This document shows positions 1 through 6,924 of a stretch of DNA of 17,600 nucleotides, in pieces. Position 1 is the stretch's first letter. Every line of letters begins with the position of its first letter. The notes under the pieces are model-generated. The model was not told where the DNA came from. It saw only the letters and a program-made list of their open reading frames with translations, and searched no databases. Source of the stretch: an uncultured Blautia sp. (GTDB lineage: Bacteria > Bacillota > Clostridia > Lachnospirales > Lachnospiraceae). Location of the stretch: positions 1 through 17,600 of the forward strand of contig CALIZJ010000042.1 in the NCBI GenBank assembly GCA_938028845.1, read 5' to 3'. A program made the translations under genes and the position numbers.

Positions 1-638
1 TCATTCATCTGATCCTCTGCCTGCAGCAGTTGGTGGACAGTGATCCCAAGGTAAGTAAGTATTTAAAGATCGTTATGGTGGAAAATTACAACGTGACCAA
101 GGCAGAAAAACTGATCCCGGCATGTGATATTTCCGAGCAGATCTCCCTTGCATCAAAGGAAGCATCCGGAACCGGAAACATGAAATTTATGCTGAATGGA
201 GCGGTTACTCTGGGGACAGAAGACGGAGCAAACGTGGAAATCCATGAGCTTGTAGGAGATGAGAACATTTATATCTTCGGTAAGCGCTCTGAGGAGGTTA
301 TCCGTCTGTACGATACTGCCTCCTACTGCTCCAAAGATATTTACGAAAAAGATCCTCAGATAGAAGAACTGGTAGATTTTATTATCAGCAAAGAGCTGAT
401 CCGCATTGGTGATCCGGTAAATCTCGGACGTCTGTATAAAGAAATCGTATCCAAGGATTGGTTTATGACCCTTTTGGATCTGAAAGATTACATTCAGACA
501 AAGGAAAAGATGCTTGCTGATTATGAAGACGAAAAGGCATGGACAAAGAAAGCCCTTGTCAACATCGCAAAGGCAGGATATTTTTCCGCTGACCGTACCA
601 TTGCCGAATATAATAAGGATATCTGGCATTTAGCGTAA
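1..638 (+). CDS. glgP: glycogen/maltodextrin phosphorylase, C-terminal part (5' end cut by window)
   Basis: Glycogen phosphorylase releases glucose-1-phosphate from the ends of alpha-1,4-glucans using inorganic phosphate and a PLP cofactor, in the cytoplasm. The frame is open from base 3, so the TTG at 30 is not a start; about 211 codons of a family that normally has about 800 are present. The family core is plain: residues reading SKYLKIVMVENYNVTKAEKLIPA, then EASGTGNMKFMLNGA, whose lysine (codon 183-185) is the PLP-binding lysine of this family, then GTEDGANVEI. The stop is at 636-638. malQ starts 13 bases later behind an AAGGA-type site, so the two genes are very probably co-transcribed for glycogen or maltodextrin use. 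Nothing is broken inside the visible part. Whether the substrate is mainly glycogen or maltodextrin cannot be told from the C-terminus. Confidence 0.96.
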   Translation, partial: IHLILCLQQLVDSDPKVSKYLKIVMVENYNVTKAEKLIPACDISEQISLASKEASGTGNMKFMLNGAVTLGTEDGANVEIHELVGDENIYIFGKRSEEVIRLYDTASYCSKDIYEKDPQIEELVDFIISKELIRIGDPVNLGRLYKEIVSKDWFMTLLDLKDYIQTKEKMLADYEDEKAWTKKALVNIAKAGYFSADRTIAEYNKDIWHLA

Positions 639-651
639 AGGATAAGGAAAA

Positions 652-2121
652 ATGAGAGAATCAGGAATTTTAATGCCCGTTTCCGCACTTCCGTCCAGGA
701 CGGGAGTGGGGGAGCTGGGACAGTATGCATATGAATTTGTAAACTATCTGGCAGAAAACGGTGTGAAGATCTGGCAGATCCTTCCGTTAAATCCTGTGGG
801 CTTTGGAAATTCCCCCTATCAGCCTTACTCCTCCTTTGCCGGGGATGAGCTGTATATCAGCCTGGATGAACTTTATAAAGAAGGGCTTTTAAAAGAAATG
901 CCCCCTGCTTTTCTGGAAAAAGAAACTGCAGTACAGTACGAAAGAGTGCGGGAGTGGAAGGAGACGTATCTTAGGGAAGCTTTTGAAGCTTTTTCACGTA
1001 AAACCTCCTCAGAGAAAAATGACTATGAGGAATTTGCAGCACAGCCATGGGTTTATGAATACGGAGTTTATCAGGCCTTTAAGAAGAAAAATAACGGAAG
1101 CTGCTGGAACGAATGGAGAAAGGAAGAACGGGACTGGTGCAAAGCACGTTTTGCCCTTTCACAGGAAGAGGAAAAAGAAGCACAGTATCATATGTTCCTC
1201 CAATATGTATTCTTTACTCAGTGGATGCATGTAAAACAGGAAGCAAATCAAAAGGGAATCCGTATTATGGGGGATATGCCTTTTTATGTGGGCCTTGACT
1301 CTGTGGATGTGTGGTCCGGAAAAGACAATTTCCTCCTGGATACAGATGGAAGACCGATTTTTATCGCTGGTGTTCCGCCGGATTATTTCAGCGCCACAGG
1401 CCAGAGATGGGGGAACCCCATTTATGACTGGGATTACATGAAAAAGACGGATTACCAGTTCTGGGTAGACCGTATCGGATGCAGCCAGAAACTTTTTGAT
1501 ATTGTAAGGATTGACCATTTCCGTGCCTTTGACACTTTCTGGAAAATACCGGCTTCCTGTCCGACCGCTATTGAAGGGGAATGGGTGGAAGCGCCGGGCT
1601 ATGAAGTGATCGACACGCTTCTTGAAAAGCTTCCGGGAATAGAGCTGGTAGCTGAAGACCTGGGAATGCTCCGTCCGGAGGTATTGGAATTAAAGAACCA
1701 TTATCATTTTAAAGGAATGAAGGTTTTGCAATTTTCAATAGAGACCCATGGAAAATATGCAAGGGATAGCTTCCAGGAAACAGAAAACCTTATTATCTAT
1801 ACAGGTACCCACGACAATGATACCTTAATGGAATGGTATGAAAAATTAAGTGTTCCCGCCAGGCGAAAGGTGCGCCGCTTCTTAAAAAGAGCAGGTATCC
1901 GCGGAGGTTCTGTAAAGGACAGGCTTCTGAAATATGTATGGAAGAGTAAAGCGGAGTACGCCATCGTACCTATGGCGGATCTTATAGGGCTGGGGAAAGA
2001 AGGACATATCAATACCCCCGGGACAGTGGGTTCCCCTAACTGGGAATGGCGGATGCCTTCCATGGAAAAAATGGAAATGGCTTTGAAAAAATACAGGAAG
2101 TTTTTAACAGACAGAGCTTAA
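652..2121 (+). CDS. malQ: 4-alpha-glucanotransferase (amylomaltase, GH77)
   Basis: Transfers alpha-1,4-glucan segments between maltodextrins, producing longer chains for phosphorylase and free glucose. The protein has 489 residues, normal for the short bacterial GH77 form. It opens with a GH77-type N-terminus (SGILMPVSALPSRTGVGELG, then WQILPLNP and NSPYQPYSSFAGD). The catalytic residues are visible: nucleophile D288 in RIDHFRAF, acid/base E335 in AEDLG, and D388 in GTHDNDT. The ATG at 652 follows AAGGAAAA at a good distance. It lies 13 bases after glgP and is followed by a strong hairpin terminator, so glgP-malQ ends a transcription unit here. Pairing phosphorylase with amylomaltase is the usual arrangement for linear glucan breakdown. 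Confidence 0.97.
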   Translation: MRESGILMPVSALPSRTGVGELGQYAYEFVNYLAENGVKIWQILPLNPVGFGNSPYQPYSSFAGDELYISLDELYKEGLLKEMPPAFLEKETAVQYERVREWKETYLREAFEAFSRKTSSEKNDYEEFAAQPWVYEYGVYQAFKKKNNGSCWNEWRKEERDWCKARFALSQEEEKEAQYHMFLQYVFFTQWMHVKQEANQKGIRIMGDMPFYVGLDSVDVWSGKDNFLLDTDGRPIFIAGVPPDYFSATGQRWGNPIYDWDYMKKTDYQFWVDRIGCSQKLFDIVRIDHFRAFDTFWKIPASCPTAIEGEWVEAPGYEVIDTLLEKLPGIELVAEDLGMLRPEVLELKNHYHFKGMKVLQFSIETHGKYARDSFQETENLIIYTGTHDNDTLMEWYEKLSVPARRKVRRFLKRAGIRGGSVKDRLLKYVWKSKAEYAIVPMADLIGLGKEGHINTPGTVGSPNWEWRMPSMEKMEMALKKYRKFLTDRA

Positions 2122-2169
2122 AAGAGAAAAAGCGAAAGAAAAGCCTTTCTATATATGATATCGTTGAAT

Positions 2170-2225
2170 AAAAGAGCCAATGATCTGTGAGAGTTTTTCA
2201 CAAACTCATTGGCTCTTTTGTTTTC
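2170..2225 (+). terminator. intrinsic terminator after malQ
   Basis: A perfect 14-bp inverted repeat (2170-2183 with 2206-2219, core AGAGCCAATGA / TCATTGGCTCT) encloses a second small stem, TGTGA (2186-2190) with TCACA (2198-2202). A T-rich run reading TTTTGTTTTC follows. The A-rich 5' flank and T-rich 3' flank would let it work on either strand, but there is no gene on the opposite strand to need that. Confidence 0.9.
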
Positions 2226-2310
2226 AAGGAGGAAAAATTTAATCCTGTTTTGCCAATTTAAAATTTCCGCTGGTACGTCAGAAAAAAGAGATTTTTTGTA
2301 TAGGGGCTTG

Positions 2311-2338
2311 CTTGTGACCTTACGTAATATGTTATAAT
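2311..2338 (+). promoter_or_regulatory. promoter of the ABC transporter unit (extended -10)
   Basis: TATAAT at 2333-2338 is preceded by TG at 2330-2331, giving the extended -10 form TGnTATAAT. The -35 is weak: CTTGTG at 2311-2316 is spaced 16 bp, and TTGCTT at 2308-2313 is spaced 19 bp. Transcription would start near 2345, at the first stem of the leader. The terminator after malQ upstream makes a separate promoter here necessary. Confidence 0.65.
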
Positions 2339-2343
2339 ATAAT

Positions 2344-2432
2344 CTGCCAGACGGCAGAGACGTTTTCCTATACTAGTGCCTTGGTGGACGGCAGTTTTTT
2401 GTTTGGATGCGGGCGTCTGTTTAAGAAAGACG
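2344..2432 (+). promoter_or_regulatory. structured leader, possible attenuator, upstream of the ABC transporter
   Basis: CTGCC (2344-2348) can pair with GGCAG at 2353-2357 (4-nt loop AGAC) or with an identical GGCAG at 2390-2394. TGCC at 2377-2380 can also pair with GGCA at 2390-2393. The second GGCAG is followed directly by a run of six T and then GTTT, so pairing it would form a terminator-like hairpin and pairing the first would leave it free. Further on, CGTCT (2414-2418) and AGACG (2428-2432) form another small stem. I do not recognise a named riboswitch class. The layout suggests premature termination control, but the stems are short (4-5 bp). Confidence 0.4.
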
Positions 2433-2516
2433 TTAAGAGTGTAAAGCCAGCCTTGCAGGGAGATGCAGGGCCCTGTATTAGATTATATTGGCACTGTCAT
2501 TTTGCAGGAGGAGAAG

Positions 2517-3431
2517 ATGGAGAACATAATCGAAATTAAACAATTAAATAAAAGTTTTGGGGAAGTGAAAGCTGTGGAGGATCTGAGCTTTCAGGTAAAA
2601 AAAGGTGAACTCTTTGCCTTTCTCGGTGTAAACGGTGCCGGCAAGTCCACTACTATCAATATTATGTGCGGGCAGCTTTCCAAGGATCGTGGGAACATAA
2701 GAATCAACGGGTATGATTTGGACAAAAATGCCCCACAGATTAAAAGAGAACTGGGAGTGGTTTTTCAAAATTCTGTTCTGGATTCGGCTTTAAGCGTTTA
2801 CGATAATCTGAAAAGCCGCGCTGCACTGTATGGCATTACAGGAGCGGCATTCAGAAAGAGGATAACAGAACTTTCGAAGCTGCTTGAATTTGAAGACCTG
2901 CAGAAGCGCACAGTGGGGAAGCTGTCAGGAGGACAGAGGAGAAGGATAGATATAGCAAGGGCGCTGCTCCATAAACCGAAAATACTTATTTTAGACGAAC
3001 CGACCACGGGATTGGATCCGCAGACAAGAAAAACACTTTGGAATGTTATTTTTGCCCTTAGGAAAGAGGAAAATATGACGGTATTTCTCACAACCCATTA
3101 TATGGAGGAGGCGTCGGAAGCGGACTATGTGGTAATTCTCGATGGAGGGAAAATAGCGGCAGAAGGATCGCCTCTTGCTCTAAAAAATACATATACGGGA
3201 GATTTTGTTACGATTTATGGCATCCATGAGGAAATGGTAGAGAAACTTGGGATTCCTTATGAAAAACTCCGAGGCGCTTTCCGCTTTTCGGTTCCAGACA
3301 CCGGGGCGGCAACCAGACTGCTCCTGGAGCATCCGGAGGTGTTTCAGGATTATGAGATTACCAAGGGAAAAATGGACGATGTATTTCTTGCAGTCACAGG
3401 GAAAAAATTAACAGGAGGTGCAGACAAATGA
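2517..3431 (+). CDS. ABC transporter ATP-binding protein (drug/antibiotic export type)
   Basis: Cytoplasmic ATPase of an ABC-2 exporter, powering the permease encoded next. I place the start at ATG 2517 (304 residues) because AGGAGG at 2506-2511 lies 5 bases before it; an upstream in-frame ATG at 2463 has no such site and adds 18 residues unlike the family. Motifs from this start: Walker A GVNGAGKST at 37-45, signature LSGGQ at 136-140, Walker B ending in D160-E161 within LILDEPTTGLDP, and H-loop H194 in TTHYMEE. The C-terminal region after about residue 220 is of the DrrA/CcmA type. The stop overlaps the permease start by 4 bases (ATGA). The substrate cannot be read from the sequence; multidrug, lantibiotic or lipid export are all possible. 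Confidence 0.93.
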   Translation: MENIIEIKQLNKSFGEVKAVEDLSFQVKKGELFAFLGVNGAGKSTTINIMCGQLSKDRGNIRINGYDLDKNAPQIKRELGVVFQNSVLDSALSVYDNLKSRAALYGITGAAFRKRITELSKLLEFEDLQKRTVGKLSGGQRRRIDIARALLHKPKILILDEPTTGLDPQTRKTLWNVIFALRKEENMTVFLTTHYMEEASEADYVVILDGGKIAAEGSPLALKNTYTGDFVTIYGIHEEMVEKLGIPYEKLRGAFRFSVPDTGAATRLLLEHPEVFQDYEITKGKMDDVFLAVTGKKLTGGADK

Positions 3432-4318
3432 AGACCACAGCGGCGCTTATAAAAAGAAATACAAAATTGTTTTTTAAAGACAAAGGAATGTTTTTTACTT
3501 CTTTGATCACACCGGCAATCCTGCTTGTTTTGTATGCTGTATTTCTGGGAAATATCTACCGTGACAATTTTACAGCCAGTCTGCAGGATTTTACTGTATC
3601 GGGAGAGGTTATCAATGGTTTGGCAGGAGCACAGCTTATTTCGTCGATCCTGTCTGTATCCTGTGTGACAGTGGCGTTTTGCTCAAATTTTTTAATGGTG
3701 CAGGATAAAGCCGCTGGAACTATAAAAGATTTCAGAATATCACCTGTAAAACCCTGGATGCTTTCTCTGGGATATTATATAGCAGCCTTAATTTCCACAC
3801 TTTTTATTTGTATCGCTGCTACAGGAATCTGTCTTATGTATGTGGCTTTTATAGGATGGTATATGTCTGCGGCGGATGTTGCCTTTTTATTTGCAGATGT
3901 GATTTTACTTGCTTTGTTTGGTACGGCATTGTCATCGGTTATCCATTTCTTTTTGTCTACCCAGGGGCAGATTTCTGCTGTCAGCACCATGATCAGTGCG
4001 GGATATGGGTTTATCTGCGGAGCTTATATGCCCATTTCCTTTTTTGGAGAGGGGCTGCAAAGGGTGCTTTCCTTTTTGCCGGGAACATACGGAACTGCCC
4101 TGATCCGGAACCATTCTATGAATGGTGTGCTTGGGGAGCTAAGGGAACAGGGGCTTCCTGGTGAAATCATAGAAGAGTTAAAAGATTCCCTTGACTGTAA
4201 TCTTTATTTTTTTCATGACCGGGTAGGATTACCGGCCATGTATGAAATTTTAGGGATAACAATTGTAGTTTTGCTTGTGGTATATGTTCTGCTGAATGTG
4301 AGAAAAAAAGAAGCATAA
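3428..4318 (+). CDS. ABC-2 type transporter permease
   Basis: Membrane partner of the preceding ATPase. It has 296 residues with about six hydrophobic segments, near residues 20-42, 62-92, 112-140, 145-170, 175-215 and 270-290. A hydrophilic loop (about residues 215-268) precedes the last segment, as is usual for ABC-2 permeases of the DrrB/YadH sort. An early cytoplasmic stretch, KRNTKLFFKDKGMFF, is typical just before the first membrane segment. The ATG overlaps the ATPase stop, so the two are translationally coupled, and GGAGG lies upstream at 3415-3419. No dedicated accessory protein, biosynthetic gene or two-component system lies beside it, so there is no contextual clue to the substrate. 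No clear terminator follows before the next promoter at 4367. Confidence 0.9.
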   Translation: MKTTAALIKRNTKLFFKDKGMFFTSLITPAILLVLYAVFLGNIYRDNFTASLQDFTVSGEVINGLAGAQLISSILSVSCVTVAFCSNFLMVQDKAAGTIKDFRISPVKPWMLSLGYYIAALISTLFICIAATGICLMYVAFIGWYMSAADVAFLFADVILLALFGTALSSVIHFFLSTQGQISAVSTMISAGYGFICGAYMPISFFGEGLQRVLSFLPGTYGTALIRNHSMNGVLGELREQGLPGEIIEELKDSLDCNLYFFHDRVGLPAMYEILGITIVVLLVVYVLLNVRKKEA

Positions 4319-4366
4319 ATGGAGGAGGATTGGAGCGGTGTTTTCTTGGCAAACCACAACGAATGC

Positions 4367-4395
4367 TTGACAGAATCCCGTTTTTTCGATAGAAT
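4367..4395 (+). promoter_or_regulatory. promoter of the cysK-hisC unit
   Basis: A near-consensus sigma-A promoter: TTGACA at 4367-4372, a 17-bp spacer, and TAGAAT at 4390-4395. The start of transcription would be near 4402, at the beginning of the T-box-like leader. This is one of the best promoters in the window. Confidence 0.75.
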
Positions 4396-4401
4396 CACTC
4401 T

Positions 4402-4565
4402 AAACGCCGGATGCAGGCGGAAAGCATCAGATAAGGCGCATGAGTGAACTGCGCAGACAGCTTACATACCAAGATTTTGTAAAGCGCAGCGAGATTGTGT
4501 GGTACCGCCGGGATATCCGGTCCCTTTCTTTAAGGGACTTTGGATGTCCCGGCGTTTGTTATTTT
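4402..4565 (+). promoter_or_regulatory. T-box-like riboswitch leader of cysK (atypical, short)
   Basis: T-box leaders sense uncharged tRNA and let transcription continue when an amino acid is short. The T-box hallmark TGGTACC is at 4500-4506, followed by GCCGG and TCCCTTT as in the antiterminator region, then a long terminator hairpin. Upstream stems are GATGC/GCATC (4410-4414 with 4424-4428), GCGCA/TGCGC (4436-4440 with 4450-4454) and the alternative CTGCGC/GCGCAG (4449-4454 with 4484-4489). Only about 98 nt separate the predicted start from TGGTACC, too short for a full canonical Stem I plus Stem III. The usual GGG before TGGNACC is GTG here. The tRNA sensed is not certain; cysteine would fit the gene, but see findings. 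Confidence 0.6.
4506..4565 (+). terminator. regulated intrinsic terminator of the cysK leader
   Basis: A 13-bp stem pairs 4506-4518 with 4542-4554 (12 Watson-Crick pairs and one G-U). It encloses a 7-bp inner hairpin, GTCCCTT (4520-4526) with AAGGGAC (4532-4538), and is followed by TTTGTTATTTT. The 5' arm begins inside TGGTACC, so terminator and antiterminator compete, as in T-box systems. An 8-bp hairpin follows at 4568-4575 with 4586-4593 (GGCTGCTT / AAGCAGCC), and the remaining bases up to 4717 hold nothing else I can name. Confidence 0.8.
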
Positions 4566-4717
4566 CAGGCTGCTTATGGCATTGGAAGCAGCCATATATG
4601 AGGCTGAACGTAATTACAAACGGCAGAATATAATAAAAGATATGGAAAGAGGACGGGGGAAATTAAGCAGACCTTTATTCCTGGTAAAACGATTTTCAGA
4701 AAGGCGGGGAAACTATA

Positions 4718-5656
4718 GTGGTTTATAATAACATTCTTGAGGCAATGGGAAATACGCCTCTGATACGTCTGGGACGCATGGCAGAGGAAGGAAGCGCGCA
4801 GATTCTTGTAAAATTTGAGGGCCTTAATGTTGGCGGTTCGATTAAGACAAGGACTGCCTACAATATGATACGGGACGCAGAAGAGAAGGGCCTGATCAAA
4901 GAGGACACCATCATTGTGGAACCTACAAGCGGCAACCAGGGGATTGGCCTGGCGCTGGTAGGGGCTGTCCGCGGATACAAGACAAAGATTGTGATGCCGG
5001 ATTCCGTCAGTGAGGAGCGGAGGAAACTGATGCAGCATTACGGCGCTGAGGTGATTTTGATCCACGATGCCGGAAATATCGGAGCATGTATTGAAGAATG
5101 TCTGAATACGGCGCTCAGGATGGCAAAGGAGGACAAAAGAGTCTTTGTGCCCCAGCAGTTTGAGAATCCAGCTAACCCGGCTGTACACAGATCCACTACC
5201 GCCATAGAGATTTTAGAGCAGGCGGATTGTCCCATCGATGGATTTTGCTCCGGGATCGGGACAGGAGGAACGATCACTGGGATTGGCGAAGTGCTGAAAG
5301 AGAAAAATCCCAATATAGAGATATGGGCGGCAGAACCGGAACATGCTGCCATTCTTTCGGGAGGGTCCATCGGGACGCATTTACAGATGGGAATTGGGGA
5401 CGGCCTGATTCCGGAAATATTAAATACAAAGATATATGACAATATTTGTATCGTGACGGATGAAGAGGCAATCCAGACCTCACGGGAATTAGCGTCTAAG
5501 GAAGGGATCATGTGCGGCATCTCTTCCGGGACGAATGTGGCCGCCGCGCTGAAGCTGGCGAGAAAATTAGGAGAAGGAAAAACGGTGGTAACTGTCCTTC
5601 CGGATACAGCGGAACGGTATTTTTCCACACCTTTATTTGAAGAGCAGTCCATGTAA
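4718..5656 (+). CDS. cysK: cysteine synthase family protein (O-acetylserine sulfhydrylase-like, PLP enzyme)
   Basis: Fold-type II PLP enzyme, expected to make cysteine from O-acetylserine and sulfide in the cytoplasm. It has 312 residues. It starts at a GTG (4718) behind a G-rich AAGGCGGGGA site. Visible motifs are the N-terminal ILEAMGNTPLIRL, the PLP lysine K43 in GGSIKTRTA, the substrate loop TSGNQG at 70-75, the phosphate-binding GTGGT at 181-185, SSGTN at 269-273, and PDTAERYFSTPLF near the end. K43 normally sits in a SVKDR context and the loop normally reads TSGNTG, so this is a variant subfamily; related substrates such as O-phosphoserine or another beta-substitution cannot be excluded. 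It lies behind a T-box-like leader and directly before hisC, so amino-acid supply probably controls both genes. Confidence 0.85.
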   Translation: MVYNNILEAMGNTPLIRLGRMAEEGSAQILVKFEGLNVGGSIKTRTAYNMIRDAEEKGLIKEDTIIVEPTSGNQGIGLALVGAVRGYKTKIVMPDSVSEERRKLMQHYGAEVILIHDAGNIGACIEECLNTALRMAKEDKRVFVPQQFENPANPAVHRSTTAIEILEQADCPIDGFCSGIGTGGTITGIGEVLKEKNPNIEIWAAEPEHAAILSGGSIGTHLQMGIGDGLIPEILNTKIYDNICIVTDEEAIQTSRELASKEGIMCGISSGTNVAAALKLARKLGEGKTVVTVLPDTAERYFSTPLFEEQSM

Positions 5657-5692
5657 ATGATGTATCATTACAGCAAACGAGGAGAGAATACT

Positions 5693-6757
5693 ATGAAAAA
5701 ATCCTGGGAAAAAAATATCCGCAAGGTGGTGCCCTATACCCCAGGGGAGCAGCCAAACCAGCCGGATATGATCAAATTAAATACAAATGAAAATCCATAT
5801 CCCCCGTCTCCTAGGGTGGAACAGGTTTTAAGAAATATGAAAACGGAAACAATGCGGCTTTATCCGGATCCTACAGCCGGGGAACTGGTGCGGGCGATAG
5901 CCCAAAGGTACGGTTTAAAGGAAGAGCAGGTCTTTGTTGGGGTTGGCTCCGATGATGTACTTGCCATGAGCTTTCTCACCTTTTTTAATTCTCAAAAACC
6001 CATCCTTTTTCCGGATATTACATACTCTTTTTACGATGTATGGGCAAACCTGTTTCAGATACCTTATGAACGGCCGGCATTGGATGAAGGCTTTTGTATA
6101 CGCAAGGAGGATTATTTCCGTGAGAACGGCGGCGTGATCTTTCCCAATCCAAACGCACCTACGGGGATTGCTCTTCCTCTTGACGAGGTAGAGGAAATCA
6201 TAAAAAGAAACCCGGATGTGGTGGTGATTGTAGATGAAGCTTATATAGATTTTGGGGCAGAATCGGCACTTCCATTAATTGAAAAATATGAAAATCTTCT
6301 GGTAGTCCAGACTTTTTCCAAATCCAGGTCCATGGCAGGGATGAGGATTGGATTTGCCTGCGGAAATCCTGTGCTGATCAAATATTTGAACGATGTAAAA
6401 TATTCTTTTAATTCCTATACTATGGATTGTACTGCTATCGCTGCAGGGGCAGAGGCAGTGCGTGATGAAGAATATTTTAAAAGCACTTGCCAAAAGATCA
6501 TAGAGACAAGGGAGTGGGCAAAGAAGGAGCTGAAGGAGCTGGGATTTACTTTTGCAGATTCCAAAGCAAATTTCATATTCGCCTCTCATGAGAGCTGCCC
6601 GGCAGAGGAACTTTTTGCAGCTCTTCGGGAAGCACATATTTATGTCCGCTATTTCCCTGGAGAAAGAACCGGAAATTATCTGCGGATCACAGTGGGGACG
6701 AAAGAGGAGATGGAGAAATTCTTCGCCTTTCTAAAGGAATATCTGCGGAAGCGCTAG
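5693..6757 (+). CDS. hisC: histidinol-phosphate aminotransferase-like protein
   Basis: Fold-type I PLP aminotransferase. HisC converts imidazole-acetol phosphate to histidinol phosphate; close paralogues act on aromatic amino acids. I take ATG 5693 (354 residues, the usual HisC length) because GAGGAG at 5679-5684 lies 8 bases before it; an in-frame ATG at 5657 right after the cysK stop has no such site. Motifs are LNTNENPYPPSP (31-40), PNPNAPTG (151-158), DEAYIDF with D181, and the PLP lysine K210 in TFSKSRSMAGMRIG, then NYLRITVGT near the end. There are no other his genes nearby, so this is an orphan or second copy. It shares the transcript with cysK and ends in a terminator. A CobD-type threonine-phosphate decarboxylase is a less likely alternative. 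Confidence 0.85.
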   Translation: MKKSWEKNIRKVVPYTPGEQPNQPDMIKLNTNENPYPPSPRVEQVLRNMKTETMRLYPDPTAGELVRAIAQRYGLKEEQVFVGVGSDDVLAMSFLTFFNSQKPILFPDITYSFYDVWANLFQIPYERPALDEGFCIRKEDYFRENGGVIFPNPNAPTGIALPLDEVEEIIKRNPDVVVIVDEAYIDFGAESALPLIEKYENLLVVQTFSKSRSMAGMRIGFACGNPVLIKYLNDVKYSFNSYTMDCTAIAAGAEAVRDEEYFKSTCQKIIETREWAKKELKELGFTFADSKANFIFASHESCPAEELFAALREAHIYVRYFPGERTGNYLRITVGTKEEMEKFFAFLKEYLRKR

Positions 6758-6780
6758 AGTAATATAAGAATAGAAAAAAG

Positions 6781-6822
6781 CGGCAGAGTCAAGAATTGTT
6801 GGCTGGCCGTTTTTTTCTGCCG
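6781..6822 (+). terminator. intrinsic terminator after hisC
   Basis: CGGC (6781-6784) pairs with GCCG (6806-6809), with AGTCAA/TTGGCT stacked inside (one G-U), directly before a run of seven T (6810-6816). An alternative long pairing joins CGGCAGA (6781-6787) with TCTGCCG (6816-6822), flanked by A-runs on the left and T-runs on the right, which could also stop transcription from the other side. Confidence 0.85.
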
Positions 6823-6847
6823 TATTTTTTAAAATGGGTGATTATCT

Positions 6848-6895
6848 CTCTTTATTTATGTAAAAGGAAAATCTCTTTATTTTGTAAAAAGAAAA
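6848..6895. repeat. two imperfect direct repeats of about 24 bp
   Basis: The stretch starting CTCTTTATTT at 6848 (ending in GTAAAAGGAAAA) is repeated at 6873 as CTCTTTATTT followed by TGTAAAAAGAAAA. The copies are offset by 25 bp with one base missing and one substitution. They sit between the hisC terminator and the tandem array and are unrelated in sequence to its units. Confidence 0.6.
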
Positions 6896-6924
6896 CAGAA
6901 GCCAGATCTCTATATAAAAGTGTG

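Noticed and set aside
30..32. TTG at 30 as the start of a short phosphorylase-like gene
   Set aside because: The frame is open to the window start and the residues before it continue the phosphorylase family sequence.
2466..2475. Palindrome CAGGGCCCTG as an operator of the ABC genes
   Set aside because: It is only 10 bp with no second copy or link to a regulator gene; chance is a sufficient explanation.
2463..2516. Longer N-terminus for the ABC ATPase
   Set aside because: The ATG at 2463 lacks a ribosome binding site, while the ATG at 2517 has AGGAGG at ideal distance and gives the family N-terminus.
4540..4728. A 62-codon open frame upstream of cysK
   Set aside because: It starts inside the leader terminator hairpin, has no ribosome binding site, and overlaps the cysK start.
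5657..5692. Longer N-terminus for HisC
   Set aside because: The ATG right after the cysK stop has no site; GAGGAG points to 5693, which gives the normal length.
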